This document shows positions 7,688 through 16,298 of a DNA stretch of 64,000 nt, one piece after another. A model generated the notes under the pieces. That model did not search any database, was not told where the DNA came from, and saw nothing but the letters and a program-made list of their open reading frames with translations. Where the stretch lies: assembly GCF_963422335.1 (NCBI RefSeq), contig NZ_OY729424.1, positions 930,001-994,000 on the forward strand. The letters are read 5' to 3'. This DNA is from an uncultured Roseateles sp. (lineage in GTDB: Bacteria; Pseudomonadota; Gammaproteobacteria; Burkholderiales; Burkholderiaceae_C). The translations under genes and the position numbers were made by a program. Within the stretch, counting starts at the first letter, position 1, and each line of letters opens with the position of its first letter.

Positions 7688-8143
7688 TCAGGCTGCGGGC
7701 GCGTCGCGCCGCCCGAACATGCCCCAGCCCTCCATGCTCAGCACCTGTTCGCCGTGCTGGTTGAACACGGCCCAGCTGGAGCGGATCAGGCCGATCTGCG
7801 GCCGGCTCTTGCTCTCGCGGGCTTCCAGCACGGTCATGCGCACGCGCAGGGTGTCGCCGGGGCGCACCGGGCGCAGCCAGCGCAGATTGTCGATGCCGGG
7901 CGAGCCCTGGCTGGTGGAGTTGAGCAGATAGTCGTCGCACATCATGCGCATCACCATCGCGCAGGTGTGCCAGCCACTGGCCGACAGCCCACCCAGCACC
8001 GAGGCCTCGGCAGCCGCTTCATCAAGATGCAGCGGCTGCGGGTCGTAGGCCGCGGCGAACTGCAGCACCTCCTGCTTGCTGACGGTGCGGCCGCCGAACT
8101 CCCGCACCTGGCCAACGACGAAATCTTCAAAGGCCAAGGTCAT
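7688..8143 (-). CDS. MaoC-family hot-dog dehydratase
   Basis: This is a 151-residue single hot-dog-fold protein of the MaoC/R-specific enoyl-CoA hydratase group. It carries the expected segment AAAYDPQPLHLDEAAA, whose Asp and His correspond to the catalytic pair, and later GDTLRVRMTVLEARESKSRP. The start at 8143 has AGGGA upstream; a longer frame opens at 8239. It lies 8 bases before the hydrolase gene and is probably the first gene of that operon. It is likely a CoA-thioester hydratase; the substrate is not evident. Confidence 0.88.
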   Translation of the reverse strand: MTLAFEDFVVGQVREFGGRTVSKQEVLQFAAAYDPQPLHLDEAAAEASVLGGLSASGWHTCAMVMRMMCDDYLLNSTSQGSPGIDNLRWLRPVRPGDTLRVRMTVLEARESKSRPQIGLIRSSWAVFNQHGEQVLSMEGWGMFGRRDAPAA

Positions 8144-8256
8144 GGCGGTGTTCCCTGAGTCTGATTGAGGCCGACTGTAGCAGCCGCTTGACAAGGCAAG
8201 CCTCCGCGAACCGGCGTATCGTTCGCCGATCCCAACCACCCCAAAGGAGATAAACC

Positions 8257-8862
8257 ATGAAGCTCTACTACAGCACCGGCGCCTGCTCGCTGTCCCCCAA
8301 CATCGTCCTGCACGAGGCCGGCCTGCCCTTCGACCTGGTGCTGGCCAGCACCAAGACCCACAAGCTGCAGGACGGCACCGATTACTACACCATCAACAGC
8401 AAGGGCTACGTGCCGCTGCTGGAGCTGGACAGCGGCGAACGCCTCAGCGAGGGCCCGGCCATCCTGCAGTACGTCGCCGATCAGGTGCCGGCCAAGAACC
8501 TGGCGCCCGCCAACGGCACGATGGCCCGCTACCGCCTGCAGGAGTGGCTGAACTTCATCAGCACCGAGTTGCACAAGGGTTTTTCGCCGCTGTTCAACCC
8601 TGCCATGCCCGAGGAGGCCAAGGCCCTGGCTCGTGACAAGGTCAAGCAGCGCCTGGGCTGGGTCAACGGCCAGCTCGAGGGCAAGCAGTACCTGATGGGC
8701 GATGCCTTCAGCGTGCCCGACGCCTATCTGTTCACCGTCACCCGCTGGGGCCAGTATGTCGGCGTGGACATCGCCGACCTGCCGAATCTGGTGGCCTTCA
8801 TGGGGCGCATGGGTGAGCGCCCCGCCGTTCAGGAAGCCTTGAAAGCAGAAGGCCTGTCCTAA
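8257..8862 (+). CDS. Beta-class glutathione S-transferase
   Basis: This is a 201-residue cytosolic GST. The N-terminal thioredoxin-like domain carries YYSTGACSLSPNIVL with the Cys-10 region typical of bacterial beta GSTs, and later GYVPLLELDSGERLSEGPAI with the cis-Pro and the Glu/Ser glutathione contacts. The alpha-helical C-terminal domain follows. A strong AAAGGAG lies upstream of the start. It is read divergently from the MaoC gene, and its last 4 bases overlap the convergent thioredoxin-fold gene. Confidence 0.93.
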   Translation: MKLYYSTGACSLSPNIVLHEAGLPFDLVLASTKTHKLQDGTDYYTINSKGYVPLLELDSGERLSEGPAILQYVADQVPAKNLAPANGTMARYRLQEWLNFISTELHKGFSPLFNPAMPEEAKALARDKVKQRLGWVNGQLEGKQYLMGDAFSVPDAYLFTVTRWGQYVGVDIADLPNLVAFMGRMGERPAVQEALKAEGLS

Positions 8863-10436
8863 CCCTTCTTCGCGGGCTTCAACACGCCCTCGCAGGTCGC
8901 CCGCTGGGCGTCCTTGCTGTCCAGCTTGGCGCAGACGCCGTCGAGCTGGGCCTGCAGGCGCTTCAGTGCGGCGGCATGCTTGCCGTCCTGGTTCCAGCTG
9001 TTGAGCTTGGCGCCGACGCGCTGCAGCGAGCGGGCGCTGCGCTCGTAGAACGCACCCTTGTCCTGGCCGGCCTCGGTCAGCAGCTGGGCGGCGGCCTTCT
9101 CGATGCGGGCGGCCTCGGCCGGGGCCATCTCCACCAGGGCCGTCAGATAGCTGGAGCCCCATTGCAGCCGTGTGGCCGGGCCTTCGCTCTTGTTGAAGGC
9201 CTCCTCGTACCACTTCAGCGCCTCGTCCTTGCGGCCCTGCTTCTTGGCATTGCCGCCCAGCTGGCTCATCAGGTAGTAGGGCGAATGGCTCTTGCCCAGG
9301 CTGGCCTTGAGCAGCGCATCCGACTCGGCCCACAGGCCGGCCTGGCCCAGCACATAGGCGTCGGAGGTGATGACGGCCTGGCGCTCGTAGCCATCGGTGA
9401 TCTCGCGGTCGTCGCGGGCCGCATGCTCGCGCAGGCTGGTCAGCAGGGCGGCGGGCATCTGGGCCTGCACCTGGGCGGCCTCCTTGGGCAGGTCCAGCCG
9501 GGCCAGATCGACGCGGGCGCCCAGCGCGGTGATGCGGTCGGCGCGTGACAGGGTGGCGTCGGCCTGCAGCTTCTGCAGCGCGCTGTCGAAGGCGGCCAGC
9601 AAAGCCTTTTTATCGGCGCCGGCCGCGACCAGGGTGTTGACGATGTCGGGCGCGCCGTTGACCAGCACATCCATCTGCACGCGGGCGCTGGCGGGGTCGG
9701 CCAGCACGGTCATCACGCGCTCGCGCACGGCGGCATCGGGCTTCAGGCCCTTGGACTCGTTGCTGGCGGCCAGTGACTTCAGCCACAGCCGCGTCGTCGT
9801 GGCCGCCTCGCCACCGGCATTGGCCACGGCCAGCTGGGCCAGCATGCCCGGCAGCTCGGCCGGGGGCACCAGCTGCTGCTCGTCGGTTTCCCAGGAGTAG
9901 AAGGCCAGCAGCCGCCACTCATTGGCGCTCAGCGGCTTGCCGGCGCGGGCATCGGCCAGCACCGCCTTGACCGGCCGGCCACCGGCCAGACCGACCTGCA
10001 GCACCTGCATCACCTGGGCCGCGTCGGCTTCGCCCGGCAGGCGGGTCAGTTCGGCGCCGTCGGTGTTGAACAGAATCATCGTCGGGTAGCCGCGCACCTT
10101 GAAACGGGTGCCGAGCTTTTGCGCGCCGGGCAGGTCGCCGTCGATATGGACGGCCACGAAGGCGCGCGAGCGCTCGATGAAATCCTGGCGGTTGAACAGC
10201 GTGGCCTTCAGCTGGTTGCAGGGGGGGCACCACTTGGCCCCCCAGTACAGCAGCACCGGCTTCTTCTCGCTGCGCGCCTGGGCGAAAGCGCGTTCGATGT
10301 CGGCATCGCCGGCGGCGGCCTGCCAGGCGACGCTGGGGCCGGCGGCACTTGCGGCGGCGAAGGCAGGCTGTGCCAGGCTCAGGGCCAGCAGGGTGGCTGC
10401 GGCACAGGTGTTCAGACGGAAGCGGAATGTCATCAA
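8859..10436 (-). CDS. Exported thioredoxin-fold protein with long helical C-terminus
   Basis: This is a 525-residue protein with a signal peptide (about 1-27, ending AFAA), so it should act in the periplasm. A thioredoxin domain (about 40-150) contains WCPPC, a redox-active CXXC, followed by VHIDGD and a cis-Pro segment RGYPTMILF. The remaining 350 or so residues are alanine- and leucine-rich helices that look like tandem TPR-type repeats, for example MSQLGGNAKKQGRKDEALKW. It is probably a thiol-disulfide reductant or chaperone with a protein-binding tail. Two ATGs in a row (10436, 10433) are possible starts. Confidence 0.85.
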   Translation of the reverse strand: MMTFRFRLNTCAAATLLALSLAQPAFAAASAAGPSVAWQAAAGDADIERAFAQARSEKKPVLLYWGAKWCPPCNQLKATLFNRQDFIERSRAFVAVHIDGDLPGAQKLGTRFKVRGYPTMILFNTDGAELTRLPGEADAAQVMQVLQVGLAGGRPVKAVLADARAGKPLSANEWRLLAFYSWETDEQQLVPPAELPGMLAQLAVANAGGEAATTTRLWLKSLAASNESKGLKPDAAVRERVMTVLADPASARVQMDVLVNGAPDIVNTLVAAGADKKALLAAFDSALQKLQADATLSRADRITALGARVDLARLDLPKEAAQVQAQMPAALLTSLREHAARDDREITDGYERQAVITSDAYVLGQAGLWAESDALLKASLGKSHSPYYLMSQLGGNAKKQGRKDEALKWYEEAFNKSEGPATRLQWGSSYLTALVEMAPAEAARIEKAAAQLLTEAGQDKGAFYERSARSLQRVGAKLNSWNQDGKHAAALKRLQAQLDGVCAKLDSKDAQRATCEGVLKPAKKG

Positions 10437-10644
10437 GGGCTCCAGAGGCTTGTGGCCATGTTCGGGACTGCCGCGGATTGTGCTTGTTTTGTGACAGCGA
10501 CCTCGGATGCCGGACTGGGGCGCCTACCAATAGACGGGGGCACCGCGGCTGCCTAAGCTCGTGCGCTGGTCTCAATCCTAAAAGAACGCCATCGGGTTTG
10601 TTGGGCATCCTGCGGGGATGGCTCGATGCGCACAGGGGCTGCTC

Positions 10645-11124
10645 ATGTTGCATCAACGTTCTCTGGCCGTTGCACTCACGGCAGGCGTCGCGCTTGCCGT
10701 GCTGACGGTGCTGCTGTCGGCCTGGTTGCTGGCCTCGCCCTTGCCGCTGGCCTGGCTGGCAGGCTCTGGTGTGCCCGCTGCCTGGCAAGCCCATCCGGCC
10801 GTGCAGTTCGCGCTGGGCGATCTGCTGTGGTGCCGCCTGCCGGTGCTGCTGCTGGCCTGGCTGTTCGGCCTGGTGCTGGTGAAGAATTTGCAGGGCCGGC
10901 CCGCCCATCTGCTGCTGGCCTGCGCGCTGCCCTGGCTGGCCTATGTGCCGATGTCGCTGCTGGGCCCGCATCTGCAGATGCCCTGGCTGCGCCTGCTGGG
11001 CATGGCCGGCTGGGCCCTGTTGCCGGTGCTGCTGGGCCTGTGGCTGGCCGGGCGCGGTGCCGCGCGCGCGCCGGCGCCGCTGTCGTTCCGCCGGCCGCTG
11101 GTGGGCATGCGCCGCAGCGCATGA
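10645..11124 (+). CDS. Predicted inner-membrane protein, unknown function
   Basis: This is a 159-residue hydrophobic protein with four or so membrane segments: about 8-30, 60-80, 85-105 and 115-135. It has no motif I recognise and a basic C-terminus (FRRPLVGMRRSA). The start at 10645 has AGGGG 7 bases upstream; an in-frame ATG at 10618 is possible. Its stop overlaps the start of the DNA alkylation repair gene in ATGA, so the two are co-translated, though a shared role is not obvious. Confidence 0.75.
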   Translation: MLHQRSLAVALTAGVALAVLTVLLSAWLLASPLPLAWLAGSGVPAAWQAHPAVQFALGDLLWCRLPVLLLAWLFGLVLVKNLQGRPAHLLLACALPWLAYVPMSLLGPHLQMPWLRLLGMAGWALLPVLLGLWLAGRGAARAPAPLSFRRPLVGMRRSA

Positions 11125-11792
11125 CGGTGCAGGCGCGCCTGGCCCACGCGCTGGCGCTGCTGCGCGCGCAGGCGCGGCCCGAGGCCTTGGAGGGGATGGC
11201 CGGCTTCGGCCTGGTCGGCGAAGGCCGCCTGGGCTTGGCCGTGCCGACGATGCGCGCCCTGGGCAAGCAGCTCGGCACCGATCACGACCTGGCCCTGGCC
11301 CTCTGGGACACCGGCATTCCCGATGCGCAAATCGTCGCCAGCCTGGTGGCTGATCCTCAGGCGATGACCGCCGTGCAGATGGACCGCTGGACCCAGGGCA
11401 TGCAGGCCTGGGATGTCTGCGACCAGGCCTGCCTGAACTGCTTCCGGCGTTCACCGTTGGCCTGGGGCCGCATCCCGCGCTGGGCGGTGAAGCAGGATTG
11501 CTTTGCCAAGCGTGCGGGGTTCTCGCTGCTGGCGGTGCTCGCCGTCCACGACAAGCAGGCACCCGATGCACGCTTCACCGACTGCTTCCCGCTGATCAAA
11601 CAGGCCGCCGACGACGAGCGCAACTTTGTCAAGAAATCGGTCAACTGGGCGCTGCGGCAGATTGGCAAGCGCAACGCGACGCTGCTGCCGCAGGCCATTG
11701 GCCTGGCCGAGCGGCTGAAGGAGCAGCCATCGAAGAGCGCACGCTGGATCGCCGCCGACGCCCTGCGCGAGCTGAAGCCCCGCCTCGGTTGA
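11121..11792 (+). CDS. DNA alkylation repair protein (AlkD-like HEAT-repeat glycosylase)
   Basis: This is a 223-residue protein of the AlkD/AlkC-like HEAT-repeat family, which removes alkylated purines without base flipping. Helical repeats run through the whole length. Family-typical segments are AVPTMRALGKQLG, WDVCDQACLN and later ERNFVKKSVNWALRQIGKRN. This last segment is the conserved DNA-binding face in AlkD relatives. Its start is embedded in the stop of the membrane-protein gene. It ends next to the convergent EamA gene. Confidence 0.88.
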   Translation: MTVQARLAHALALLRAQARPEALEGMAGFGLVGEGRLGLAVPTMRALGKQLGTDHDLALALWDTGIPDAQIVASLVADPQAMTAVQMDRWTQGMQAWDVCDQACLNCFRRSPLAWGRIPRWAVKQDCFAKRAGFSLLAVLAVHDKQAPDARFTDCFPLIKQAADDERNFVKKSVNWALRQIGKRNATLLPQAIGLAERLKEQPSKSARWIAADALRELKPRLG

Positions 11793-11793
11793 C

Positions 11794-12729
11794 TTACTGC
11801 GGCTCGGGCTCAGGCACCGGCGTCGCATTCGTGAACTGGGCCAGCGCCACGCCGCCCAGGGCCACCGCCGCGCCCAGCAGCTTCGGGGTCGTGAAGGTCT
11901 CTCCGGTGCTGAACCAGGCGGCCAGGCCGGCGATAGGCGGCATCAGATAGATCAGCGGCGCGGTGCGCGCCACGCCGCGCTGGGCATTGACCCAACCCCA
12001 GGCCAGCCAGCTGATGAAGCCGATGCCGACAATGCCCCAGGCCGCACCCAGCCACAGCAGCGGCGAGACGGCGGCCCAGTTCACCGTGCGCGCCACCGGC
12101 CAGCAGTACAGCACCACCGGCAGCGTCGCGATCAGGCTGGCGTAGCACATCACCAGCACCGCGCCATGGCGGGCGATCAGCGGCTTGGCGGCCACCGTGT
12201 AGTAAGAGAACAGCGCAGCCGCGGCCAGCAGCACCAGATCGCCGCCACCGGCGCGCCAGTCGGCGGCCAAGAGCTTGTCCGACATGAACAGCAGCGCGCC
12301 CAGCGCCGCCAGCGCCATGCCCATCAGCTGGGGGCGCCGCAGCCGCTCCAGCCCGTAGAAGCGCAGTATCAGCAGCGTGAACACCGGCCCGCAGGCCAGC
12401 AGCACCGAGCTGGAGAAGGGCGTGGACCAGTGCGTGCCGTAGCTGGACAGGGCCAGGTGCAGGCCCTGGCCCAGCAGGCCCAGCCGCGTCAGCGCCCAGA
12501 GGTCGGCGCGCGACACGCGCGGCCATTTCAGCCCGTAGCGCTGCAGCAGCAGCCCGACCACCAGCAGCGGCATCGCTGCAAAGCGCAGGAACAGAAAACC
12601 CTCGGGCTGCATCGCCGTCAGCAGGGCCTTCTGGATCGGGAAGTTCAGGCCCCAGAACAGCACCACCAGCAGGCCGACGAGCAAGGCATGGCGCGCGGTG
12701 GAGGCTGCTGCGGGGCTGGTGTTGGGCAT
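11794..12729 (-). CDS. EamA/DMT-family transporter
   Basis: This is a 311-residue inner-membrane transporter with about ten membrane segments arranged as two EamA repeats: one from about residue 15, the second beginning near GGGDLVLLAAAALFSYYTV. This is the drug/metabolite exporter fold (RhaT/YdcZ/PecM relatives). The conserved FWGLNFPIQKALL and later WLAWGWVNAQRG lie at the start of each repeat. The start at 12729 replaces a longer frame at 12777. The C-terminus is short and acidic (VPEPEPQ). The substrate is unknown. Confidence 0.88.
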   Translation of the reverse strand: MPNTSPAAASTARHALLVGLLVVLFWGLNFPIQKALLTAMQPEGFLFLRFAAMPLLVVGLLLQRYGLKWPRVSRADLWALTRLGLLGQGLHLALSSYGTHWSTPFSSSVLLACGPVFTLLILRFYGLERLRRPQLMGMALAALGALLFMSDKLLAADWRAGGGDLVLLAAAALFSYYTVAAKPLIARHGAVLVMCYASLIATLPVVLYCWPVARTVNWAAVSPLLWLGAAWGIVGIGFISWLAWGWVNAQRGVARTAPLIYLMPPIAGLAAWFSTGETFTTPKLLGAAVALGGVALAQFTNATPVPEPEPQ

Positions 12730-12790
12730 GGGCCGATCTTGCCGCAGGTCGGCGGTGCATTGCGGCGAGGAACGCACAGAAGCCGTGGCC

Positions 12791-13717
12791 TCAGGGCCGG
12801 TCGATACGCGAGGCCGGGCAGGCGTCCAGGGTCAGCGACAGCGCGTCCAGGAACACCCGTGTCTTGGCCGGCATCAGCCGCCGGCCCGGGAAGACCGCCC
12901 AGGCCACCGCCGGCTCGGCCATCCAGCCGGGCAGCACGCGGGCCAGCTGGCCGCCGCTGATCAGGGGTTCGACGATGAAGTCGGCCAGGGTGGTCACGCC
13001 GCAGCCGTTCTGTGCCAGGCGCATCAGCGCATCGGGCGAGTTGGCCAAGGTGCGGCTGACCGGGTGGGTGATCAGCGCGCCGGGTTCGCCGCCTTCCAGC
13101 GGCTGCAGGCGCCAGGGCTGGGGGTCGCCGGTGCGATTCATCAGCATCAGCGCGTGCAGGCGGTTGAGGTCTTCCGGTGTGGTGGGCGTGCCGTGTGCGG
13201 CCAGAAAGTCTGGCGAGGCATAGAAGCCGACCTTGAACACACCCAGGCGTTTGGCGGTCAGCAGGCTGTCTTCCGGCAGATCGCCCATGCGTATGGCCAG
13301 ATCGAAGTTCTCGCCTATCAGGTCCACCCGGCGGGCCGACAGGTCAAGCTCCAGCGAGATCGCCGGATGCGCTCGCACGAAATCGGCCAGCATCTGCTGC
13401 AGGGCCGTGTTGGCGAAGTCGGCCGGCATGGACACGCGCAACCGCCCGCTGGGCAAGACCTGCCGGTGCTGAGCCAGCGCCTGGGTCTGCTCGACCTCGC
13501 AGAGCACCTGGCGGGCGTGTTGCAGCACCTTGTCGCCAAACTCGGTGATCAGCAATTTACGGGTGCTGCGCTGAAGCAGGCGCTCACCTAGCTCGGTTTC
13601 CAGCGCGGCGATGCGGCGCGACACCGTCGATTTGGGCAGCTTCATGCGCTCGGCCGCGCGGGTGAAGCTGCCGGCATCGGCGACCTGGGCAAACATCAGC
13701 AAGTCATTCGGTTCCAT
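12791..13717 (-). CDS. LysR-family transcriptional regulator
   Basis: This is a 308-residue LysR regulator with an N-terminal winged helix (1-60, MFAQVADAGSFTRAAERMK then STVSRRIAALE) and a C-terminal co-inducer-binding domain. It is read divergently from the azoreductase and pirin genes, which it probably controls. An inverted repeat ATTGT-N12-ACAAT in the shared gap is a good candidate operator. Similar LysR/azoR/pirin groupings respond to quinones or electrophiles in other proteobacteria; the inducer here is not evident. Confidence 0.93.
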   Translation of the reverse strand: MEPNDLLMFAQVADAGSFTRAAERMKLPKSTVSRRIAALETELGERLLQRSTRKLLITEFGDKVLQHARQVLCEVEQTQALAQHRQVLPSGRLRVSMPADFANTALQQMLADFVRAHPAISLELDLSARRVDLIGENFDLAIRMGDLPEDSLLTAKRLGVFKVGFYASPDFLAAHGTPTTPEDLNRLHALMLMNRTGDPQPWRLQPLEGGEPGALITHPVSRTLANSPDALMRLAQNGCGVTTLADFIVEPLISGGQLARVLPGWMAEPAVAWAVFPGRRLMPAKTRVFLDALSLTLDACPASRIDRP

Positions 13718-13744
13718 GGCAAGGCGGGCGGTTGCGGCCTGGCA

Positions 13745-13766
13745 ATTGTCTCACCAGATGAACAAT
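13745..13766. promoter_or_regulatory. Candidate LysR operator between lysR and azoR
   Basis: ATTGT (13745-13749) and ACAAT (13762-13766) form a perfect inverted repeat with a 12-base spacer, placed 28 bases upstream of the LysR start. Spacing and position suit an autoregulatory LysR site that also controls azoR. Confidence 0.5.
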
Positions 13767-13885
13767 GAATACCAATCCAAGGGCTTCTGTTCTTTGTGTG
13801 TGAAGAATAAATTATCCCCAACGCGACGCACAAGGCCCACAGCAGGCGCCGCTCCACCGGCAACACCGAAAGGCTTCGACTGATC

Positions 13886-14503
13886 ATGAACATCCTGCAA
13901 ATCAACACCAGCGCCCGCGTCTACGAAAACAACCAGGGTTCGCAATCCACCCGTCTGGCCAATGAGCTGGTCGCCAAGCTGGTGGCCGCCGAGCCGGGCG
14001 CCAAGCTCACCGTCCGTGATCTGGCCCGCCAGCCCCAGCCGGCGCTGGACGAAGCGGCGCTGCAGGCACTGTTCACCCCGGCCGAGCAGCGCACGCCCGA
14101 GCAGGCCGCCCGCGCCGCGCTGGACGACACCTTGATCGCCGAAGTCCAGGCTGCCGATGTGCTGGTGCTGGGCGTGCCGATGTACAACTTCGGCGTCAGC
14201 TCGCAGCTGAAGAACTGGATCGACGCCATCGTCAAGGCCCGCACCACCTTCCGCTACACCGAGACCGGTGTCGAGGGTCTGCTGCCCGGCAAGAAGGTCT
14301 ACGCTGTGCTGACCCGCGGCGGCAAGTACCGCGACCAGCCAGCCGACTCGCAAGTGCCGTACCTGCGTACCGTGCTGGGCTTTGTCGGCATGACCGATGT
14401 CGAGTTCATCTACGCCGAAGGTCTGGCGATGGGTCCTGACGCTGAGGCGGCTGGTTTGGCCGAAGCGCGCGGGCAGATCGATGCATTGACTCTTGCGGCC
14501 TGA
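13886..14503 (+). CDS. azoR: FMN-dependent NADH-azoreductase
   Basis: This is a 205-residue flavodoxin-fold oxidoreductase that reduces quinones and azo dyes with NADH. The FMN-phosphate loop ILQINTSARVYENNQGSQS at the N-terminus, then PMYNFGVSSQLKNWIDAI and LTRGGKYRD, are diagnostic of AzoR. The length is typical. It is read divergently from the LysR gene and followed 40 bases later by the pirin gene, so it is likely part of a quinone or redox-stress operon. Confidence 0.95.
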   Translation: MNILQINTSARVYENNQGSQSTRLANELVAKLVAAEPGAKLTVRDLARQPQPALDEAALQALFTPAEQRTPEQAARAALDDTLIAEVQAADVLVLGVPMYNFGVSSQLKNWIDAIVKARTTFRYTETGVEGLLPGKKVYAVLTRGGKYRDQPADSQVPYLRTVLGFVGMTDVEFIYAEGLAMGPDAEAAGLAEARGQIDALTLAA

Positions 14504-14543
14504 TCCTTATTTGAGATAGTTCATCGCAACAGAAAGGTTTTGT

Positions 14544-15407
14544 ATGGGCACCGCCACCGTCACTTCTGCCATCACCAGCCCGCGCACCGTGGAGCGCCAG
14601 GTCTTGGGCCAGGCCACCAGCGATGGCGCCGGGGTCAAGCTGACGCGCGTGCTCACGCAGGACCTGCAGCGCCGCCTCGACCCCTATCTGATGCTCGATG
14701 CCTTCGGCAGCGACAAGCCCGGCGACTACATTGCCGGCTTTCCCGACCATCCTCACCGCGGCTTCGAGACCATCAGCTACATGATTGCCGGCCGCATGCG
14801 CCACCGCGACAGCGCCGGCCACGAGGGCCTGCTGGAGAACGGTGGCGTGCAATGGATGACGGCTGGCCGCGGCGTGATCCACAGCGAGCTGCCCGAGCAG
14901 GAAGAGGGCGTGATGGAGGGCTTCCAGCTCTGGCTGAACCTTCCTGCAGCCGACAAGATGCGCGAGCCCTGGTACCGCGACTTCACGAATGCCGAGATCC
15001 CCGAGTTCAAGACCGAGGGTGTGACCGGCCGCGTGATCGCCGGCGAGAGCCATGGCGTGACGGGCGCCGTGCAGCGCGACGGCACCGAGCCGCTGTACCT
15101 GGATCTGCATCTGCAGCCGGGCGCCAGCTTCGAGCAGGCACTGCCGGCCGAGCACAACGCCTTCATCTACGTCTACCGCGGGAGTGTGACCGTGGGCGAG
15201 ACCGAGGTCGCGCCGCAGCGCATGGCCATCCTGAAGAACAGCGGCGATGGTCTGCGCCTGCAGGCCGGCGCCGAGGCAACCCGCGTGCTGCTGATCGCTG
15301 GCAAGCCGCTGAACGAGCCCATCGTCCAGTACGGCCCCTTCGTGATGAACAGCAAGGAGCAGATCTACCAGGCGGTGCAGGACTTCAACGCCGGCAAGCT
15401 GGCCTGA
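14544..15407 (+). CDS. Pirin-family protein
   Basis: This is a 287-residue bicupin of the pirin family. The N-terminal cupin carries the metal ligands in DHPHRGFETISYMIAGRMRHRDS, with the partner His and Glu later in GRGVIHSELPEQE. The C-terminal cupin (about 165-285) lacks metal ligands, as usual. Bacterial pirins of this type can act as quercetin or other dioxygenases, or as redox sensors. The neighbouring azoreductase and LysR gene suggest a quinone-linked role. AGAAAGG lies upstream of the start. Confidence 0.93.
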   Translation: MGTATVTSAITSPRTVERQVLGQATSDGAGVKLTRVLTQDLQRRLDPYLMLDAFGSDKPGDYIAGFPDHPHRGFETISYMIAGRMRHRDSAGHEGLLENGGVQWMTAGRGVIHSELPEQEEGVMEGFQLWLNLPAADKMREPWYRDFTNAEIPEFKTEGVTGRVIAGESHGVTGAVQRDGTEPLYLDLHLQPGASFEQALPAEHNAFIYVYRGSVTVGETEVAPQRMAILKNSGDGLRLQAGAEATRVLLIAGKPLNEPIVQYGPFVMNSKEQIYQAVQDFNAGKLA

Positions 15408-15419
15408 GCAACGTCGTCA

Positions 15420-16211
15420 TCAGGCCACGCTGAACGCCAGCGTCTGACCATCCTGCGGCGCGAGCAGCCGCTCGCCCAAACCCAGCCGGGCTGCTTTCTG
15501 CAGCAGGCCGGCGCGGGTGCCGGGGCAGTGGTCCAAGGCCTCCAGGTGGTTGGCCAGCACCCGGCCATCGAACAGCCGGGTGGCCTGACAGACCTCGTCC
15601 TCGGTCATCAGGATGTCGCCGCCCAGGTCGAAGCGTGCGCCGCCGGCCGGCAGCACGGCCAGATCGGGCCGCAGCCGGCTCAAGGTGTCGCGCACCGTAT
15701 CGGTCAGCACCGTGTCGCCGGCCAGATAGACCGAGGGCTCGCCCGGCAGCTCAATGAAGTAGCCATGGCCATGCTCCATCAGCTTGCCGACCAGGCCGTG
15801 GCCGTGGACGCAGGGAATGGGCGTGATGTGGCCATGGAAGAAGGGCTGGCGGCGCTCGCCGTCAAAGGCCAGGGCCTGTAGGCCGCGCTCCTTCAGATAG
15901 GCCTCGTCACGCGGCATGCACAGCACTGGCAGCCCGCGCTCGCGCAGGAAATGCTTGCCGGCACGGTCCAGATGGTCGAAGTGGCCGCGCTGGCAGTGGG
16001 TGATCAGGCCGTGGGTGGCACGCTGCAGCAACGCGTCGCTGCCCTCGGGCAGCTCGACCAGCGGATTGCGGCGGCGCTGGCCGCCCAGGTATTTGAGCGT
16101 CGGCAGGCTGCCCTGCGGGGCCAGCATAGGGTCCACCAGCAGGGCCACCGGCTGGCCGGCGGATGTGAACTCGAGCAGGACGGTGGCATTGCGCAGCTGG
16201 GTGATCTTCAT
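15420..16211 (-). CDS. MBL-fold metallo-hydrolase (UlaG-like)
   Basis: This is a 263-residue cytosolic metallo-beta-lactamase-fold protein. Metal-binding segments are HCQRGHFDHLD, HGHGLVGKLM, LAGDTVLTD and ANHLEALDHC, matching the UlaG/L-ascorbate-6-phosphate lactonase branch. The first motif carries two extra residues compared with HxHxDH. The start at 16211 is preferred to a longer frame at 16493, which would overlap the divergent regulator. The substrate is not evident. Confidence 0.85.
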   Translation of the reverse strand: MKITQLRNATVLLEFTSAGQPVALLVDPMLAPQGSLPTLKYLGGQRRRNPLVELPEGSDALLQRATHGLITHCQRGHFDHLDRAGKHFLRERGLPVLCMPRDEAYLKERGLQALAFDGERRQPFFHGHITPIPCVHGHGLVGKLMEHGHGYFIELPGEPSVYLAGDTVLTDTVRDTLSRLRPDLAVLPAGGARFDLGGDILMTEDEVCQATRLFDGRVLANHLEALDHCPGTRAGLLQKAARLGLGERLLAPQDGQTLAFSVA

Positions 16212-16298
16212 GGAGCTTGGCGGGTAGCGACTGATGAATGAGGCCTCGATTGTGGAAATCGGGCCCGGCCCGCACAATGGCAGGAAAGGAGTCATTCC

